From Candidatus Wolfebacteria bacterium (GTDB lineage: Bacteria > Patescibacteriota > Minisyncoccia > UBA6257 > UBA9933): 11,794 nt of DNA. The position numbers and the translations under genes were made by a program. Positions 1 through 7,631 of this stretch are shown here, in pieces (position 1 is the stretch's first letter; each line of letters starts with the position of its first letter). The stretch lies in the NCBI GenBank assembly GCA_026394835.1, contig JAPLZW010000033.1, forward strand, positions 1 to 11,794. Reading direction: 5' to 3'. Below the pieces are notes generated by a model. It made no database searches. It was not told where the DNA came from and saw only the letters and a list, made by a program, of their open reading frames with translations.

Positions 1-543
1 CACGCAGTCATTCAGATGCCGATTAAGTATTTCTTCGTAAAAATCTTCCGCAAGAGGCTTTTTGCCGACAAAAACGCTTCTCTGCAGGGGTTTATACTCA
101 AGAGATAAAAGCTCCCATCGTATCCAACTTCTGGCAGAACGCTTCTTTTCGGGGATATCAAACATAACAATCCTCCACTTGCCATCCCACACTTCCTTCA
201 AGGATTTTGACTCTTTTAAAGACCCCAGGATATTCAATCCCAAAACGGTCAGCTCGTAATTTTGCTCATGCTTTTTAACCAAACCTTTCTTTTGAAGCCT
301 CCAGAGTATTGTGCGGGCGCTGGGCTCATTCAGCTTTTTTAATTCATCATAATAGTCCCAAAAATCTCTCATATCAGATATCCTCTTGAGACCCTTAGCG
401 AGACCGCCTCTTTGAGGGCCGGCAAGAATCTCCGACACAGCCATAGCGCCCCTTTCTCCGAGACCCAAAAGCAAAGCCAATCCGGCTATGCTGAAATTAA
501 TCGGCAGCTCCTTGATTGATTGCCTAATTTTCTTTTTATCCAT
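1..543 (-). CDS. PaaX/Cas2-like winged-helix transcriptional regulator (C-terminus cut by window edge)
   Basis: The frame opens at an ATG whose A is base 543 and stays open to base 1, giving 181 visible residues; the C-terminus is outside the window. Residues about 15-105 look like an extended winged-helix DNA-binding region, with the recognition stretch near SARTILWRLQKKGLVKK (75-91). Residues about 119-160 begin a ferredoxin-like PaaX-C/Cas2-fold domain: WDGKWRIVMFDIPEKKR (119-135), with an Asp at 129 where Cas2 proteins carry their conserved Asp, followed by LQRSVFVGKKPL. Proteins with this layout are common in CPR genomes and are often labelled Cas2 or PaaX. The attached HTH and the lack of a CRISPR array or other cas genes argue for a regulator, not an adaptation nuclease. 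It is divergent from cysS and faces a perfect palindrome in its own promoter, so autorepression is a reasonable inference. The family call rests on motif recognition only. Confidence 0.8.
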   Translation of the reverse strand, partial: MDKKKIRQSIKELPINFSIAGLALLLGLGERGAMAVSEILAGPQRGGLAKGLKRISDMRDFWDYYDELKKLNEPSARTILWRLQKKGLVKKHEQNYELTVLGLNILGSLKESKSLKEVWDGKWRIVMFDIPEKKRSARSWIRWELLSLEYKPLQRSVFVGKKPLAEDFYEEILNRHLNDCV

Positions 544-550
544 TCATAAA

Positions 551-578
551 AGTATAACAAACTATTGACGATCGTCAA
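551..578 (-). promoter_or_regulatory. Promoter of the PaaX/Cas2-like gene, probably leaderless
   Basis: On the minus strand a TTGACG -35 (578-573, 5/6 to consensus) and a TATACT -10 (556-551, 5/6) are separated by 16 bp. Only 7 nt separate the -10 from the ATG at 543, so transcription would start at or next to the A of the start codon. The -35 and spacer lie inside the 554-589 palindrome. The mirror-image plus-strand reading (TTGACG 565-570, 16 bp, TATGAG 587-592) is a weaker promoter towards cysS. Confidence 0.65.
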
Positions 579-589
579 TAGTTTGTTAT
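554..589. promoter_or_regulatory. Perfect 36-bp palindrome, candidate operator
   Basis: Bases 554-571 are the exact reverse complement of 572-589 (18-bp arms, no spacer, centre GACGATCGTC). Each arm carries CTATTGACGA, so a TTGACG -35-like hexamer is present on both strands (565-570 plus, 573-578 minus). The site lies 10 bp upstream of the PaaX/Cas2-like gene and about 100 bp upstream of cysS. A dimeric regulator bound here would cover the minus-strand -35 element, the whole spacer and part of the -10. That the adjacent regulator is the ligand is inference. No T-tract follows, so a terminator is unlikely. Confidence 0.75.
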
Positions 590-673
590 GAGTAATAAAC
601 ACACAGACATAGCGCGCAGTTCTATTTATTGATATCGCTAAACAATGTTATCCATTGCGACGACAAAGCTTTC

Positions 674-679
674 TATAAT
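674..679 (+). promoter_or_regulatory. -10 box of cysS
   Basis: A consensus TATAAT ends 11 nt before the cysS ATG at 691, implying a 5' leader of only a few nucleotides. No convincing -35 is present at 16-18 bp spacing (bases 650-657 match poorly). No Shine-Dalgarno sequence lies between this box and the ATG. Confidence 0.55.
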
Positions 680-690
680 ACAATTAGACC

Positions 691-2091
691 ATGCTCAAAC
701 TTTACAACACCCTATCCCGCAAGAAAGAAATCTTTAAACCGCTCAAACCCAAAAATATCGGCTTATATACTTGCGGTCCCACTGTCTATAATTACGCCCA
801 TATCGGCAACTTGCGGACTTACGTCTTTGAAGACGTCCTTGAACGCGTTCTTTCGGCAAATGGCTACAAAGTTAAAAGAGTAATGAATATTACTGACGTC
901 GGCCATCTGACAAGCGATGCCGATTCGGGTGAAGATAAAATAGACCGCGAAGCCAAAGTTAGTAAAAAAACTCCGGCCGAAATCGCTCAATTTTACACTA
1001 AGGTTTTTTTTGACGATTTAAAAAAGCTGGATATCAAAATTCCGGGGATTATCGCGCCGGCAACCGACTATGTGCCGGACCAGATAAAATTAGCGGAACA
1101 GCTTTTTAAAAAAGGCTACGCTTACGAAACTCCCCAAGCTTTGTATTTTGACGTATCAAAATTCAAAAATTACGGCCGGCTGTCAGGCAAGTCGTTAAAA
1201 CAAAAAATTACCGCCGCCAGAAAAGAAGTGGTTGAAGACCCCGGGAAAAGAAATCCGGCTGATTTCGCCCTTTGGTTCAAAACAGCTGGCCGGTTTAAAA
1301 ATCATCTTCAGCGCTGGCCATCCCCATGGGGAGAAGGATTTCCGGGCTGGCACATAGAATGCTCGGCTATATCGCGCAAATTTTTAGGACAGCCTTTTGA
1401 TATCCATACCGGCGGAGTTGACCATATTGGCACTCATCACGAAAACGAAATTGCCCAATCCGAAGCGGCTTTCGGCAAACCGCTCGCTAAATATTGGCTG
1501 CACGGAGAACATCTAAGCGTAAACGGAGGAAAAATGTCCAAGTCTCTCGGCAATTTCTACACCCTTCAGGATATCATTGATAAAAATTTTGACCCGCTCG
1601 CCTTCCGCTATCTTGTTTTAACTTCCCATTACCGCTCCAAGCTTAATTTCACGATGGAATCGCTCAAAGCCGCTGATAACGCGCTGAATAATCTGAGAAA
1701 CTTTTTATCCGCCGGAGAAAATAAAAAAATAAGGGCTGATAAAAAAATAACCGGTAAATTTGAAGAAGGATTCCTCGCGGCCATAAACGACGACCTAAAT
1801 ACCCCCAGGGCGCTTGCCATCGTCTGGGAGATAATTAAAAACAGAAAAACGCCTTTCAGCGCGAAAAAAAGGCTTATTCTCGGATTTGATAAAATTTTAG
1901 GGTTAAGCTTAAAAACCGCGAAGACAGCCAAAATACCAGCCAAAATAGAAGAAATAGCCAAGGAAAGGGAGGAGTTGAGAAGAAATAAACAGTTTATCAA
2001 AGCCGATGCCTTGCGGAAAGAGATGGAAAGGTTAGGATACGTTATAGAAGACACGGCTTATGGAACCCAAATTACCCCCGCAAGACATTGA
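691..2091 (+). CDS. cysS: Cysteine--tRNA ligase
   Basis: A 466-residue class I synthetase that charges tRNA-Cys with cysteine in the cytoplasm; the length is normal for the family. The N-terminal Rossmann fold has the CGPTVYNYAHIGN segment with the HIGH-type motif at 37-40, and the KMSKS loop is at 281-285. The zinc ligands expected by comparison with the E. coli enzyme are present: Cys28, Cys224 (ECSAI), His249 and Glu253 (HHENE). The C-terminal helical part ends with the usual KADALRKEMERLGYVIEDT region, then a short tail (YGTQITPARH) that exists because the end of cysS is also the start of dnaB (32-nt overlap, 2060-2091). It is first in a two-gene plus-strand unit with dnaB and divergent from the PaaX/Cas2-like gene. 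Confidence 0.97.
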   Translation: MLKLYNTLSRKKEIFKPLKPKNIGLYTCGPTVYNYAHIGNLRTYVFEDVLERVLSANGYKVKRVMNITDVGHLTSDADSGEDKIDREAKVSKKTPAEIAQFYTKVFFDDLKKLDIKIPGIIAPATDYVPDQIKLAEQLFKKGYAYETPQALYFDVSKFKNYGRLSGKSLKQKITAARKEVVEDPGKRNPADFALWFKTAGRFKNHLQRWPSPWGEGFPGWHIECSAISRKFLGQPFDIHTGGVDHIGTHHENEIAQSEAAFGKPLAKYWLHGEHLSVNGGKMSKSLGNFYTLQDIIDKNFDPLAFRYLVLTSHYRSKLNFTMESLKAADNALNNLRNFLSAGENKKIRADKKITGKFEEGFLAAINDDLNTPRALAIVWEIIKNRKTPFSAKKRLILGFDKILGLSLKTAKTAKIPAKIEEIAKEREELRRNKQFIKADALRKEMERLGYVIEDTAYGTQITPARH

Positions 2092-3406
2092 TGCCGAACG
2101 CTCCGTTCTGGGAGCGATTATGCTCGATAAGTCAGCCATCGTGAGAGTGGCGGATGTTTTAAATGCGGAAGATTTTTATAATCCCCATCACGCGAAAATT
2201 TTTGAAACCATATTTGAACTTTTTGAAAAAGGAGAGCCCATAGACATATTAAGCGTCACGAATAAGCTCAAAGACCAGAAAGTTCTGGCGGAAATCGGAG
2301 GCTCTGCGTATCTCACCGATTTGGTTGCAAGCGTTCCGACCGCCACCCATGTTTCTTATTACGCAAAACTCGTGAAGCAGAAAAAAGTTCTGCGGGAACT
2401 GATAAGAACGTCTTCGGAAATAAGCGAAAAAGTTTTTGACACGAGAGAAGACACCGAAGACCTCTTGGATGAAATTGAGCAGAAAATATTCTCCATCAGC
2501 CAAAAATCCCGGACCCAGAATTTCGTTTGGATTAAGGACGAGCTGAAAGACGCTTATGAAAGAATTGAAAAACTCCACCAGGGTGAAAGGGGCTTGCGCG
2601 GCATCCCGACCGGCTTCGAAGACCTGGATAATTATCTTTCGGGACTCCAAAAATCCGACTTGGTTGTATTGGGCGCGAGGCCATCCCTGGGAAAAACCGC
2701 CTTGTCTCTGGATATAGCGAGAGGAGCGGCTATCAAACATGGCGTAAAAGTTTGTATCTTTTCCCTTGAAATGTCCCGCGACCAGATAGTGGACAGGATA
2801 ATCGCCGCCGAAGCCAATGTGCCCTTATGGAAACTCCGGACCGGCCGCCTGCGCGATGAAAACGAATTTGAAATGATCCAGGCTTCTTTTGACAAACTTT
2901 CCAAAGCTCCGATTTTTATCGACGACACGGCTTCGGCCAATATTATCCAGATCAGGTCGTCCGCCCGGCGCCAGCAAATGGAGCACGGCATGGATCTTCT
3001 GATTGTCGATTATCTGCAGCTTATCCAATCCCGGACGCACACCGACAATATGGTAGCGGCTATGACGGAAGTCAGCCGCGGACTCAAAACCCTTGCCAGA
3101 GAACTGCAAGTGCCGATATTGGCCCTGTCACAGCTTTCGCGCGGCGTGGAACAAAGAGACCATAAAATCCCCCGGCTTTCGGATTTGCGCGAAACCGGCG
3201 CCATAGAACAAGACGCGGATGTGGTTATGTTTATTTACCGCAAAGACCGGGACAAATTGGATTTGGAGCCGGAAGAACAAAATATCGCGGAGATTATTAT
3301 AGCAAAACACAGAAACGGGCCGATTGGCTCAATCCAGCTTAGATTTGACCCCGAAAAAGTCAGCTTCCGGAGTATCGATAAAACCCACGCCGCCGTTTCT
3401 ATCTGA
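2060..3406 (+). CDS. dnaB: Replicative DNA helicase DnaB
   Basis: A 448-residue hexameric replicative helicase that unwinds the fork 5' to 3' and interacts with primase. The N-terminal domain starts with the family hallmark LPPQDIDAERSVLGAIMLD at 5-23, which fixes the start at 2060 even though it lies inside cysS. The RecA-type motor domain begins around 180 (GIPTGFEDLD). Walker A is GARPSLGKT (205-213), followed by SLEMSRDQI (235-243), Walker B LLIVDYLQL (313-321) with Asp317, SQLSRGVEQR (357-366), and KHRNGPIG (416-423) carrying the presumed arginine finger Arg418. No intein or C-terminal extension is present. No clear Shine-Dalgarno precedes the start, so translational coupling to cysS is likely. 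Its stop overlaps the pheT stop on the opposite strand by 8 bp. Confidence 0.97.
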   Translation: MEPKLPPQDIDAERSVLGAIMLDKSAIVRVADVLNAEDFYNPHHAKIFETIFELFEKGEPIDILSVTNKLKDQKVLAEIGGSAYLTDLVASVPTATHVSYYAKLVKQKKVLRELIRTSSEISEKVFDTREDTEDLLDEIEQKIFSISQKSRTQNFVWIKDELKDAYERIEKLHQGERGLRGIPTGFEDLDNYLSGLQKSDLVVLGARPSLGKTALSLDIARGAAIKHGVKVCIFSLEMSRDQIVDRIIAAEANVPLWKLRTGRLRDENEFEMIQASFDKLSKAPIFIDDTASANIIQIRSSARRQQMEHGMDLLIVDYLQLIQSRTHTDNMVAAMTEVSRGLKTLARELQVPILALSQLSRGVEQRDHKIPRLSDLRETGAIEQDADVVMFIYRKDRDKLDLEPEEQNIAEIIIAKHRNGPIGSIQLRFDPEKVSFRSIDKTHAAVSI

Positions 3407-5399
3407 TAGTTGCCCTGAAACGATTTTGGAGCAATTTTTCTATTTTCGCCATTTCTTTATTCACCTCTTCGTCGGTCAATGTCCGGTCATTTGCCTGAAA
3501 AACTATCCTGAATGTATAGCTGTCTTTATATTCGTCTATCAAATCCACGTCATCGATACATTTTTCATTAGCCGCTTGGATTGCCTGCATAATATCGCCG
3601 ACCCTCGTAAAATCGGAAACAGCGACGGAAACGTCTCTCATAACCGACGGGTATTTCGGCAAAGGCAGATATTCGTGTTCTTCAACAACCAATTTCAACA
3701 ACTCATCCAAATCAATTTCCGCCATAGCCGCCGAGCCGGATACCGCGTTGTTTTTAACCTTGCCGAGATATCCAAAAACTCGGCCGCTTGATTCTATCTG
3801 AACAGTCCCGTCTTTTTCCAAATAATTATCCGTAAAGCCGCTGAGCCAATCGCCCTTACCGTTGATTTCGGGCATAAAATAATCAACCAGGCCGATCTTT
3901 TTGAAAAGCTCGCTTATTGCGCCTTTCAATTCAAAAAATAATTCCTTCTTCTCCGACGCAAAAACCATTCCCAATTTTGTTTGTTCTCTATATTTCCCGT
4001 CTTCCTTCCAGAAAATATTTCCGATTTCGAAAATTTTAAAAGAGCCAAAAAACCGGAAGTTGGATTCAATATTTTTTAGGAGATGCGCGGCGAGGCTCGG
4101 CCTTAAATATTTCGCCTGGTTTGATATCGGATTTTCAAGTTCTATCACTTCATCCTTCCAAACCGAACTTAAGGAAAGCTCTTTGTCGCCGATAAAAGCA
4201 TAGTTATAAATCTCGGATAATCCGAACCCAACCAAAACCCGGCGAATTTTATCTTTAAGAACGATTTTATCCTCAAATCCCGACGGCGAAAGGCTGATTT
4301 TCGGCGGCGCGGATTTCACGCGGTTCAAGCCGTAAATCCGGCCGACTTCTTCAGCGACATCTTCCCAGGTTTCTATATCCTGCCGCAAATACGGCGGCTC
4401 AACCAGAAACTCCGGAGCCGGATACCGGCTCATCCCCTTTGCGGGAATTTTAATGCCAAACCCCAGGACATCCAGGTTATTTTTAATGGTTTTGAAATCA
4501 AAATCCACTCCGATAAGGCTGCTTATTTTCCCCAAATTGATTTTTATCAGTTTCTTTCCGGGTTTCACGGAATTCACGTCGCAAATTTCACCCGCTTTCG
4601 CGCCCGCGACTCCTTTTAATAATTCTGCGGCCCGGTTCAAGCCCAGCGCCGTAAGTTCCGGATTTATATTATGCGAAAATCTGATTGAAGCGTCTGTTTT
4701 CAACCCAAGGAATCCCGATGTTTTATAAATATTCGCTCCGTCAAAATTAGCCGCCTCTACGATTATTTTCGTGGTATTTTTATCTATCTCCGCGTCTTTT
4801 CCGCCTTTCACGCCGGCAATCGCTATGGGTTTTTTATCATCGGCGATAACGAGCGTTGATTCATTAAGGACATAATCTTTATTGTCGAGAGTTTTTATTT
4901 TTTCTCCTTTTTTCGCAAGTCGCACCGTTATATTTTTCACCTTATCGTAATCAAAAGCATGAAGGGGCTGGCCAGTCTCAAGCATCACGTAATTCATTAT
5001 ATCCACAATGCCGTTAATGGGCCGCAAGCCGCAATCCATAAGAATTTTCCGCATCCATTGAGGAGATTCATTAACCCGGACATTATCAAAATATTGCGCC
5101 CGATAGCGAGGACAAAAATTCTTATTTTTTACCGAAACCCTGAAAAGATTCTTGTTTTTGGCTATGGAATTTTTCGGCTGGGGAATAGGGAATTTTTTCC
5201 CGTAAATCGCGGAAATTTCCCTTGCCAGACCCCAATGGGACGCGGCATCGGAAAAACGGTTTGGCTGGACTTCAATATTTAAAACATCCCCTCCCATGTC
5301 CTCGGCTTCAAAAAGATAAAAATCGAGTTTTTCAATCAGCTCTTTTTTGCCTTTAATCGCCGGGACTAATTGTTTTAAGAGAGTATAAGAGAATTTCAT
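3399..5399 (-). CDS. pheT: Phenylalanine--tRNA ligase beta subunit, lacking the EMAP/tRNA-binding domain
   Basis: The beta subunit of the (alpha-beta)2 PheRS that charges tRNA-Phe. I place the start at the ATG at 5399 because MKFSYTLLKQLV matches the usual PheT N-terminus; the frame extends 34 codons further upstream, but that part overlaps mreD and is not PheT-like. The product is 666 residues against roughly 790 in typical bacteria. Residues 30-50 pass directly from LFEAEDMG to GDVLNIEVQPNRFSD, so the EMAPII-like domain normally inserted here is missing. The B3/B4 editing domain (about 95-270) retains His147 (QPLHAFD), Glu215 (VEAANF), Thr235 and Ala237 (KTDAS), the equivalents of the E. 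coli editing-site residues. B5 and the catalytic-like core follow, and the last ~90 residues form the FDX-ACB domain (LPKYPSVMRDVSV). pheS is not adjacent. It is the last gene of the proS-mreBCD-pheT strand, 52 nt after mreD. Confidence 0.95.
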   Translation of the reverse strand: MKFSYTLLKQLVPAIKGKKELIEKLDFYLFEAEDMGGDVLNIEVQPNRFSDAASHWGLAREISAIYGKKFPIPQPKNSIAKNKNLFRVSVKNKNFCPRYRAQYFDNVRVNESPQWMRKILMDCGLRPINGIVDIMNYVMLETGQPLHAFDYDKVKNITVRLAKKGEKIKTLDNKDYVLNESTLVIADDKKPIAIAGVKGGKDAEIDKNTTKIIVEAANFDGANIYKTSGFLGLKTDASIRFSHNINPELTALGLNRAAELLKGVAGAKAGEICDVNSVKPGKKLIKINLGKISSLIGVDFDFKTIKNNLDVLGFGIKIPAKGMSRYPAPEFLVEPPYLRQDIETWEDVAEEVGRIYGLNRVKSAPPKISLSPSGFEDKIVLKDKIRRVLVGFGLSEIYNYAFIGDKELSLSSVWKDEVIELENPISNQAKYLRPSLAAHLLKNIESNFRFFGSFKIFEIGNIFWKEDGKYREQTKLGMVFASEKKELFFELKGAISELFKKIGLVDYFMPEINGKGDWLSGFTDNYLEKDGTVQIESSGRVFGYLGKVKNNAVSGSAAMAEIDLDELLKLVVEEHEYLPLPKYPSVMRDVSVAVSDFTRVGDIMQAIQAANEKCIDDVDLIDEYKDSYTFRIVFQANDRTLTDEEVNKEMAKIEKLLQNRFRATIR

Positions 5400-5410
5400 A
5401 ATATAGTAAT

Positions 5411-5464
5411 CGCTAATAACGCGAATTCGCATTATTAAATAAAAATTAGCGTTATTCGCGAATA
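5411..5464. repeat. Cluster of inverted repeats between mreD and pheT
   Basis: Three overlapping symmetries occupy the 52-nt mreD-pheT gap and the mreD stop. Bases 5415-5436 form a 22-bp palindrome centred on GAATTC with one mismatched pair. Bases 5453-5464 (TATTCGCGAATA) form a perfect 12-bp palindrome. AATAACGCGAATT (5415-5427) recurs inverted as AATTAGCGTTATT (5444-5456) with one mismatch. In a minus-strand transcript several of these pairings exclude one another. No run of T follows a stem, so this is not a classical terminator. Confidence 0.55.
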
Positions 5465-5919
5465 CTCCCTTTATTTTGCCATAGAAAATGAAGCAAGGCA
5501 AAAAACGCCATTCCCAGAATAATGTTCATAGCCAGCTCCTTAAAAAAGGTTAATGAAATAATAAGGTTTTTATCCGTAAAAAAATAAAAAGCGACAGTGC
5601 CTATGGCAGTGAAAAGCGCGCTGTTTAAAATACCGTACAATGGAACATATTTTTTCAGAACAACAGCAATCCCGGCAATGGCTGAAAATAAAAGTATTTC
5701 TCCTTCAAACCCGGATCCGAATTTAAGGCAAAGAGCCGAAAAAGCGACTATCAAAAGGCCATCCCAAACGCCCGAGACAAAAAAAGACGCCCCGATTACC
5801 GCAAACAGCGCCCAGTCCGGCTTTATCCCAAAAATTAAAAATCCCGTTGTTTGTAAAACGCTCAAAAACCCGACAAGAATAAGCAAAGCCGGTAATTTGA
5901 AAATCGTTTTTGTTTTCAT
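5452..5919 (-). CDS. mreD: MreD-like rod shape-determining membrane protein
   Basis: A 155-residue, very hydrophobic protein with about five membrane segments and few charged residues, matching MreD in size (around 160) and character. MreD sequences are poorly conserved, so the call depends largely on position directly after mreC. MreD is an inner-membrane part of the elongasome that links MreB and MreC to peptidoglycan synthesis. I chose the ATG at 5919, 10 nt after the mreC stop; an in-frame TTG at 5943 inside mreC would add eight residues (MSAIEYFK) and cannot be excluded. No Shine-Dalgarno is evident. The last codons overlap a 12-bp palindrome. Confidence 0.75.
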   Translation of the reverse strand: MKTKTIFKLPALLILVGFLSVLQTTGFLIFGIKPDWALFAVIGASFFVSGVWDGLLIVAFSALCLKFGSGFEGEILLFSAIAGIAVVLKKYVPLYGILNSALFTAIGTVAFYFFTDKNLIISLTFFKELAMNIILGMAFFALLHFLWQNKGSIRE

Positions 5920-5929
5920 CTTAAAATAT

Positions 5930-6574
5930 TCAATTGCCGACAAGAATGTTCACTTCGCGCAATTCCGAAATATTAAAAGGCATTTTCAATCCTATCTCCT
6001 TAAAAATTCCGGCTGAGCTTTCTTTGATATCGGATACTTCTCCGATTTTAAGGCCGTAAGGAAAATCCGATCCGGCGGAATAGACAAAATCGCCCACGCC
6101 GACCGATTTTGATTTCTCAACCAGCGTTATCTTGGGTTCGCTGCCGCCCTGAAAAAATCCATCAACCTGGTCTTTCCCTATTCTCACCGACAATTGCATT
6201 CCGGGATCAAACACCGTTTGGATGACACTGGTTTCGGAATAAACATCTTTCACTTTTCCAATTAGAATATTGCCGTTTGAAGCAACCGGCATTGACGGCC
6301 TGATCCCCGCCTTTTCTCCAATATCAACAGTGATAAGATTTTTGACGTTAAACGGATACACGGAAAAAACCCTGGCCGAAATAGATTTCTGCTCCAAATC
6401 CGATTGTTTGAAATTCGGCATTGCGTATCTTTGTATTTGCGCCAAAAGGTCCTGGTTTTCCTGGCGTAAAGCTTCAACCTCGCTTGATCCGCCGGTGCGC
6501 GCGAAGAAAAAATCCGTAAAATAAGTGACGAAAACTAAAACAACTATGAGGGCTACAATAATATAATTTCTCAT
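5930..6574 (-). CDS. mreC: Rod shape-determining protein MreC (short form)
   Basis: A 214-residue protein with a membrane anchor at about 4-20 (YIIVALIVVLVFVTYFT), a short coiled-coil-like stretch at about 31-50 (SEVEALRQENQDLLAQIQRY), and a beta-rich region. That region includes SISARVFSVYP, NLITVDIGEKAGIRPSMPV, a GNILIGKVKDV step and VGDFVYSAGSDFPYGLKIGEV, which is the usual MreC signature order. MreC is the extracytoplasmic scaffold of the elongasome. It is clearly shorter than B. subtilis (about 290) and E. coli (about 367) MreC, mostly through a reduced coiled coil and no C-terminal tail. It lies between mreB (13-nt gap) and mreD, with no evident ribosome binding site. Confidence 0.93.
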   Translation of the reverse strand: MRNYIIVALIVVLVFVTYFTDFFFARTGGSSEVEALRQENQDLLAQIQRYAMPNFKQSDLEQKSISARVFSVYPFNVKNLITVDIGEKAGIRPSMPVASNGNILIGKVKDVYSETSVIQTVFDPGMQLSVRIGKDQVDGFFQGGSEPKITLVEKSKSVGVGDFVYSAGSDFPYGLKIGEVSDIKESSAGIFKEIGLKMPFNISELREVNILVGN

Positions 6575-6587
6575 TTATTCGGACCGG

Positions 6588-7631
6588 TTAAAAATTCACC
6601 TCCATCGGCTTCAACGCTGTCGCAAAAACCGATGAATACTTTTCCATATTCTCAGCGGCAATGCCCGCGCCTCTCACGACACAAGTTAAGGGGTCATCAA
6701 CCACCTGAACCTTGACGGAAATTTCTTTTTCAATCAGCTGGCTCATTCCCTTAAGCAGACTTCCGCCGCCGCAAAGATAAATCCCCTGGCGCAACACGTC
6801 GCCAACAAGCTCCGGCGGAGCGACTTCAATGGCTTCCTTAACGGCCTCTACTATCTGGCGCAATGATTTGCTTATAGCCGCTCTAACCTGAGTGCCCTTA
6901 ACCAGCACTTCTTTCGGCAGGCCGGTCGTCATATCACGGCCCCGGATAGGCATTTCAAGCCTCTCCTCAATAGGCAACGCCGAACCAATGGTAATCTTCA
7001 GGTCTTCGGCTGTCGGCTCACCTATGGCCATCCTGAACTCTTCTTTTATAAATCTGATTATATCTTCGTTTAATTTATCTCCGGCGATTTTCAGGCTTCT
7101 GGCAGTCACGGTGCCTCCCATTGAAATAATGGCAATGTCTGTCGTGCCTCCGCCGATATCCACAATCATATTGGCAATCGGTTCGTCTATCGGCAGACGC
7201 GCTCCTAAAGCCGCGGCTACCGGCTCATCTATAATAAAAGCTCTGGCCGCGCCGGCGGAAAGCACCGCATCCTCAACGGATTTTTTTTCTACTTCAGTCA
7301 AATTGGTCGGCGCGCCGACAACCGCCCGATAATAGCCGAAAAAATGATTCTTGCTTACTGTCTTGAAAAAATACCTCAAAATTTCCTGCGTCATTTCAAA
7401 ATCGGAAATGACTCCGTTAATAAGAGGCCTCACAACCGTAATGTGTGAAGGTGTCCGCCCCACCATTTTTTTTGCTTCCGCGCCGATGGCCAAGACCTGA
7501 TTGGTTTTATTGTTCACGGCCGCGAGAGAAGGTTCGTCAATCACTATTCCCTTGCCCTTTACGTAAACCAAGGAATTCGCGGTTCCCAAATCTATACCAA
7601 TGTCGTTGTAAAATCCTTTAAATAAATTCAT
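6588..7631 (-). CDS. mreB: Rod shape-determining protein MreB (actin homologue)
   Basis: A 347-residue bacterial actin of normal length. Nucleotide-binding motifs are in order: phosphate-1 GIDLGTANSLVYV (12-24), the conserved IIDEPVAAALG region (133-143), phosphate-2 VDIGGGTTDIAIIS (157-170), and the adenosine motif LCGGGSLLKG (286-295). MreB filaments under the membrane direct lateral wall growth; the N-terminal MNLFKGFY may act as a membrane-binding amphipathic segment (inference). Its ATG overlaps the proS stop as ATGA (4 nt), so translational coupling with proS is likely. mreC and mreD follow directly. Presence of mreBCD suggests a rod or elongated cell with a peptidoglycan wall; rodA and PBP2 genes are not in the window. 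Confidence 0.97.
   Translation of the reverse strand: MNLFKGFYNDIGIDLGTANSLVYVKGKGIVIDEPSLAAVNNKTNQVLAIGAEAKKMVGRTPSHITVVRPLINGVISDFEMTQEILRYFFKTVSKNHFFGYYRAVVGAPTNLTEVEKKSVEDAVLSAGAARAFIIDEPVAAALGARLPIDEPIANMIVDIGGGTTDIAIISMGGTVTARSLKIAGDKLNEDIIRFIKEEFRMAIGEPTAEDLKITIGSALPIEERLEMPIRGRDMTTGLPKEVLVKGTQVRAAISKSLRQIVEAVKEAIEVAPPELVGDVLRQGIYLCGGGSLLKGMSQLIEKEISVKVQVVDDPLTCVVRGAGIAAENMEKYSSVFATALKPMEVNF

Noticed and set aside
1..543. Reading the Cas2-fold protein as part of a CRISPR-Cas system
   Set aside because: It carries an N-terminal winged-helix region, no cas1 or other cas gene is nearby, and no repeat-spacer array occurs in the window.
643..657. CAATG...CATTG inverted repeat upstream of cysS
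   Set aside because: Arms of only 5 bp are expected by chance; nothing links them to a promoter element.
3390..3430. A bidirectional terminator between dnaB and pheT
   Set aside because: The coding regions overlap and no stem followed by a T-tract is present on either strand.
5400..5501. Upstream extension of pheT to 5501
   Set aside because: It would overlap mreD by 50 bp and add 34 residues unlike PheT; MKFSYTLL at 5399 is the family-type start.
6892..7332. A 146-residue plus-strand frame opposite mreB
   Set aside because: It is antisense to a highly conserved MreB sequence and its Ser/Ile-rich composition is what the complement of that gene gives.
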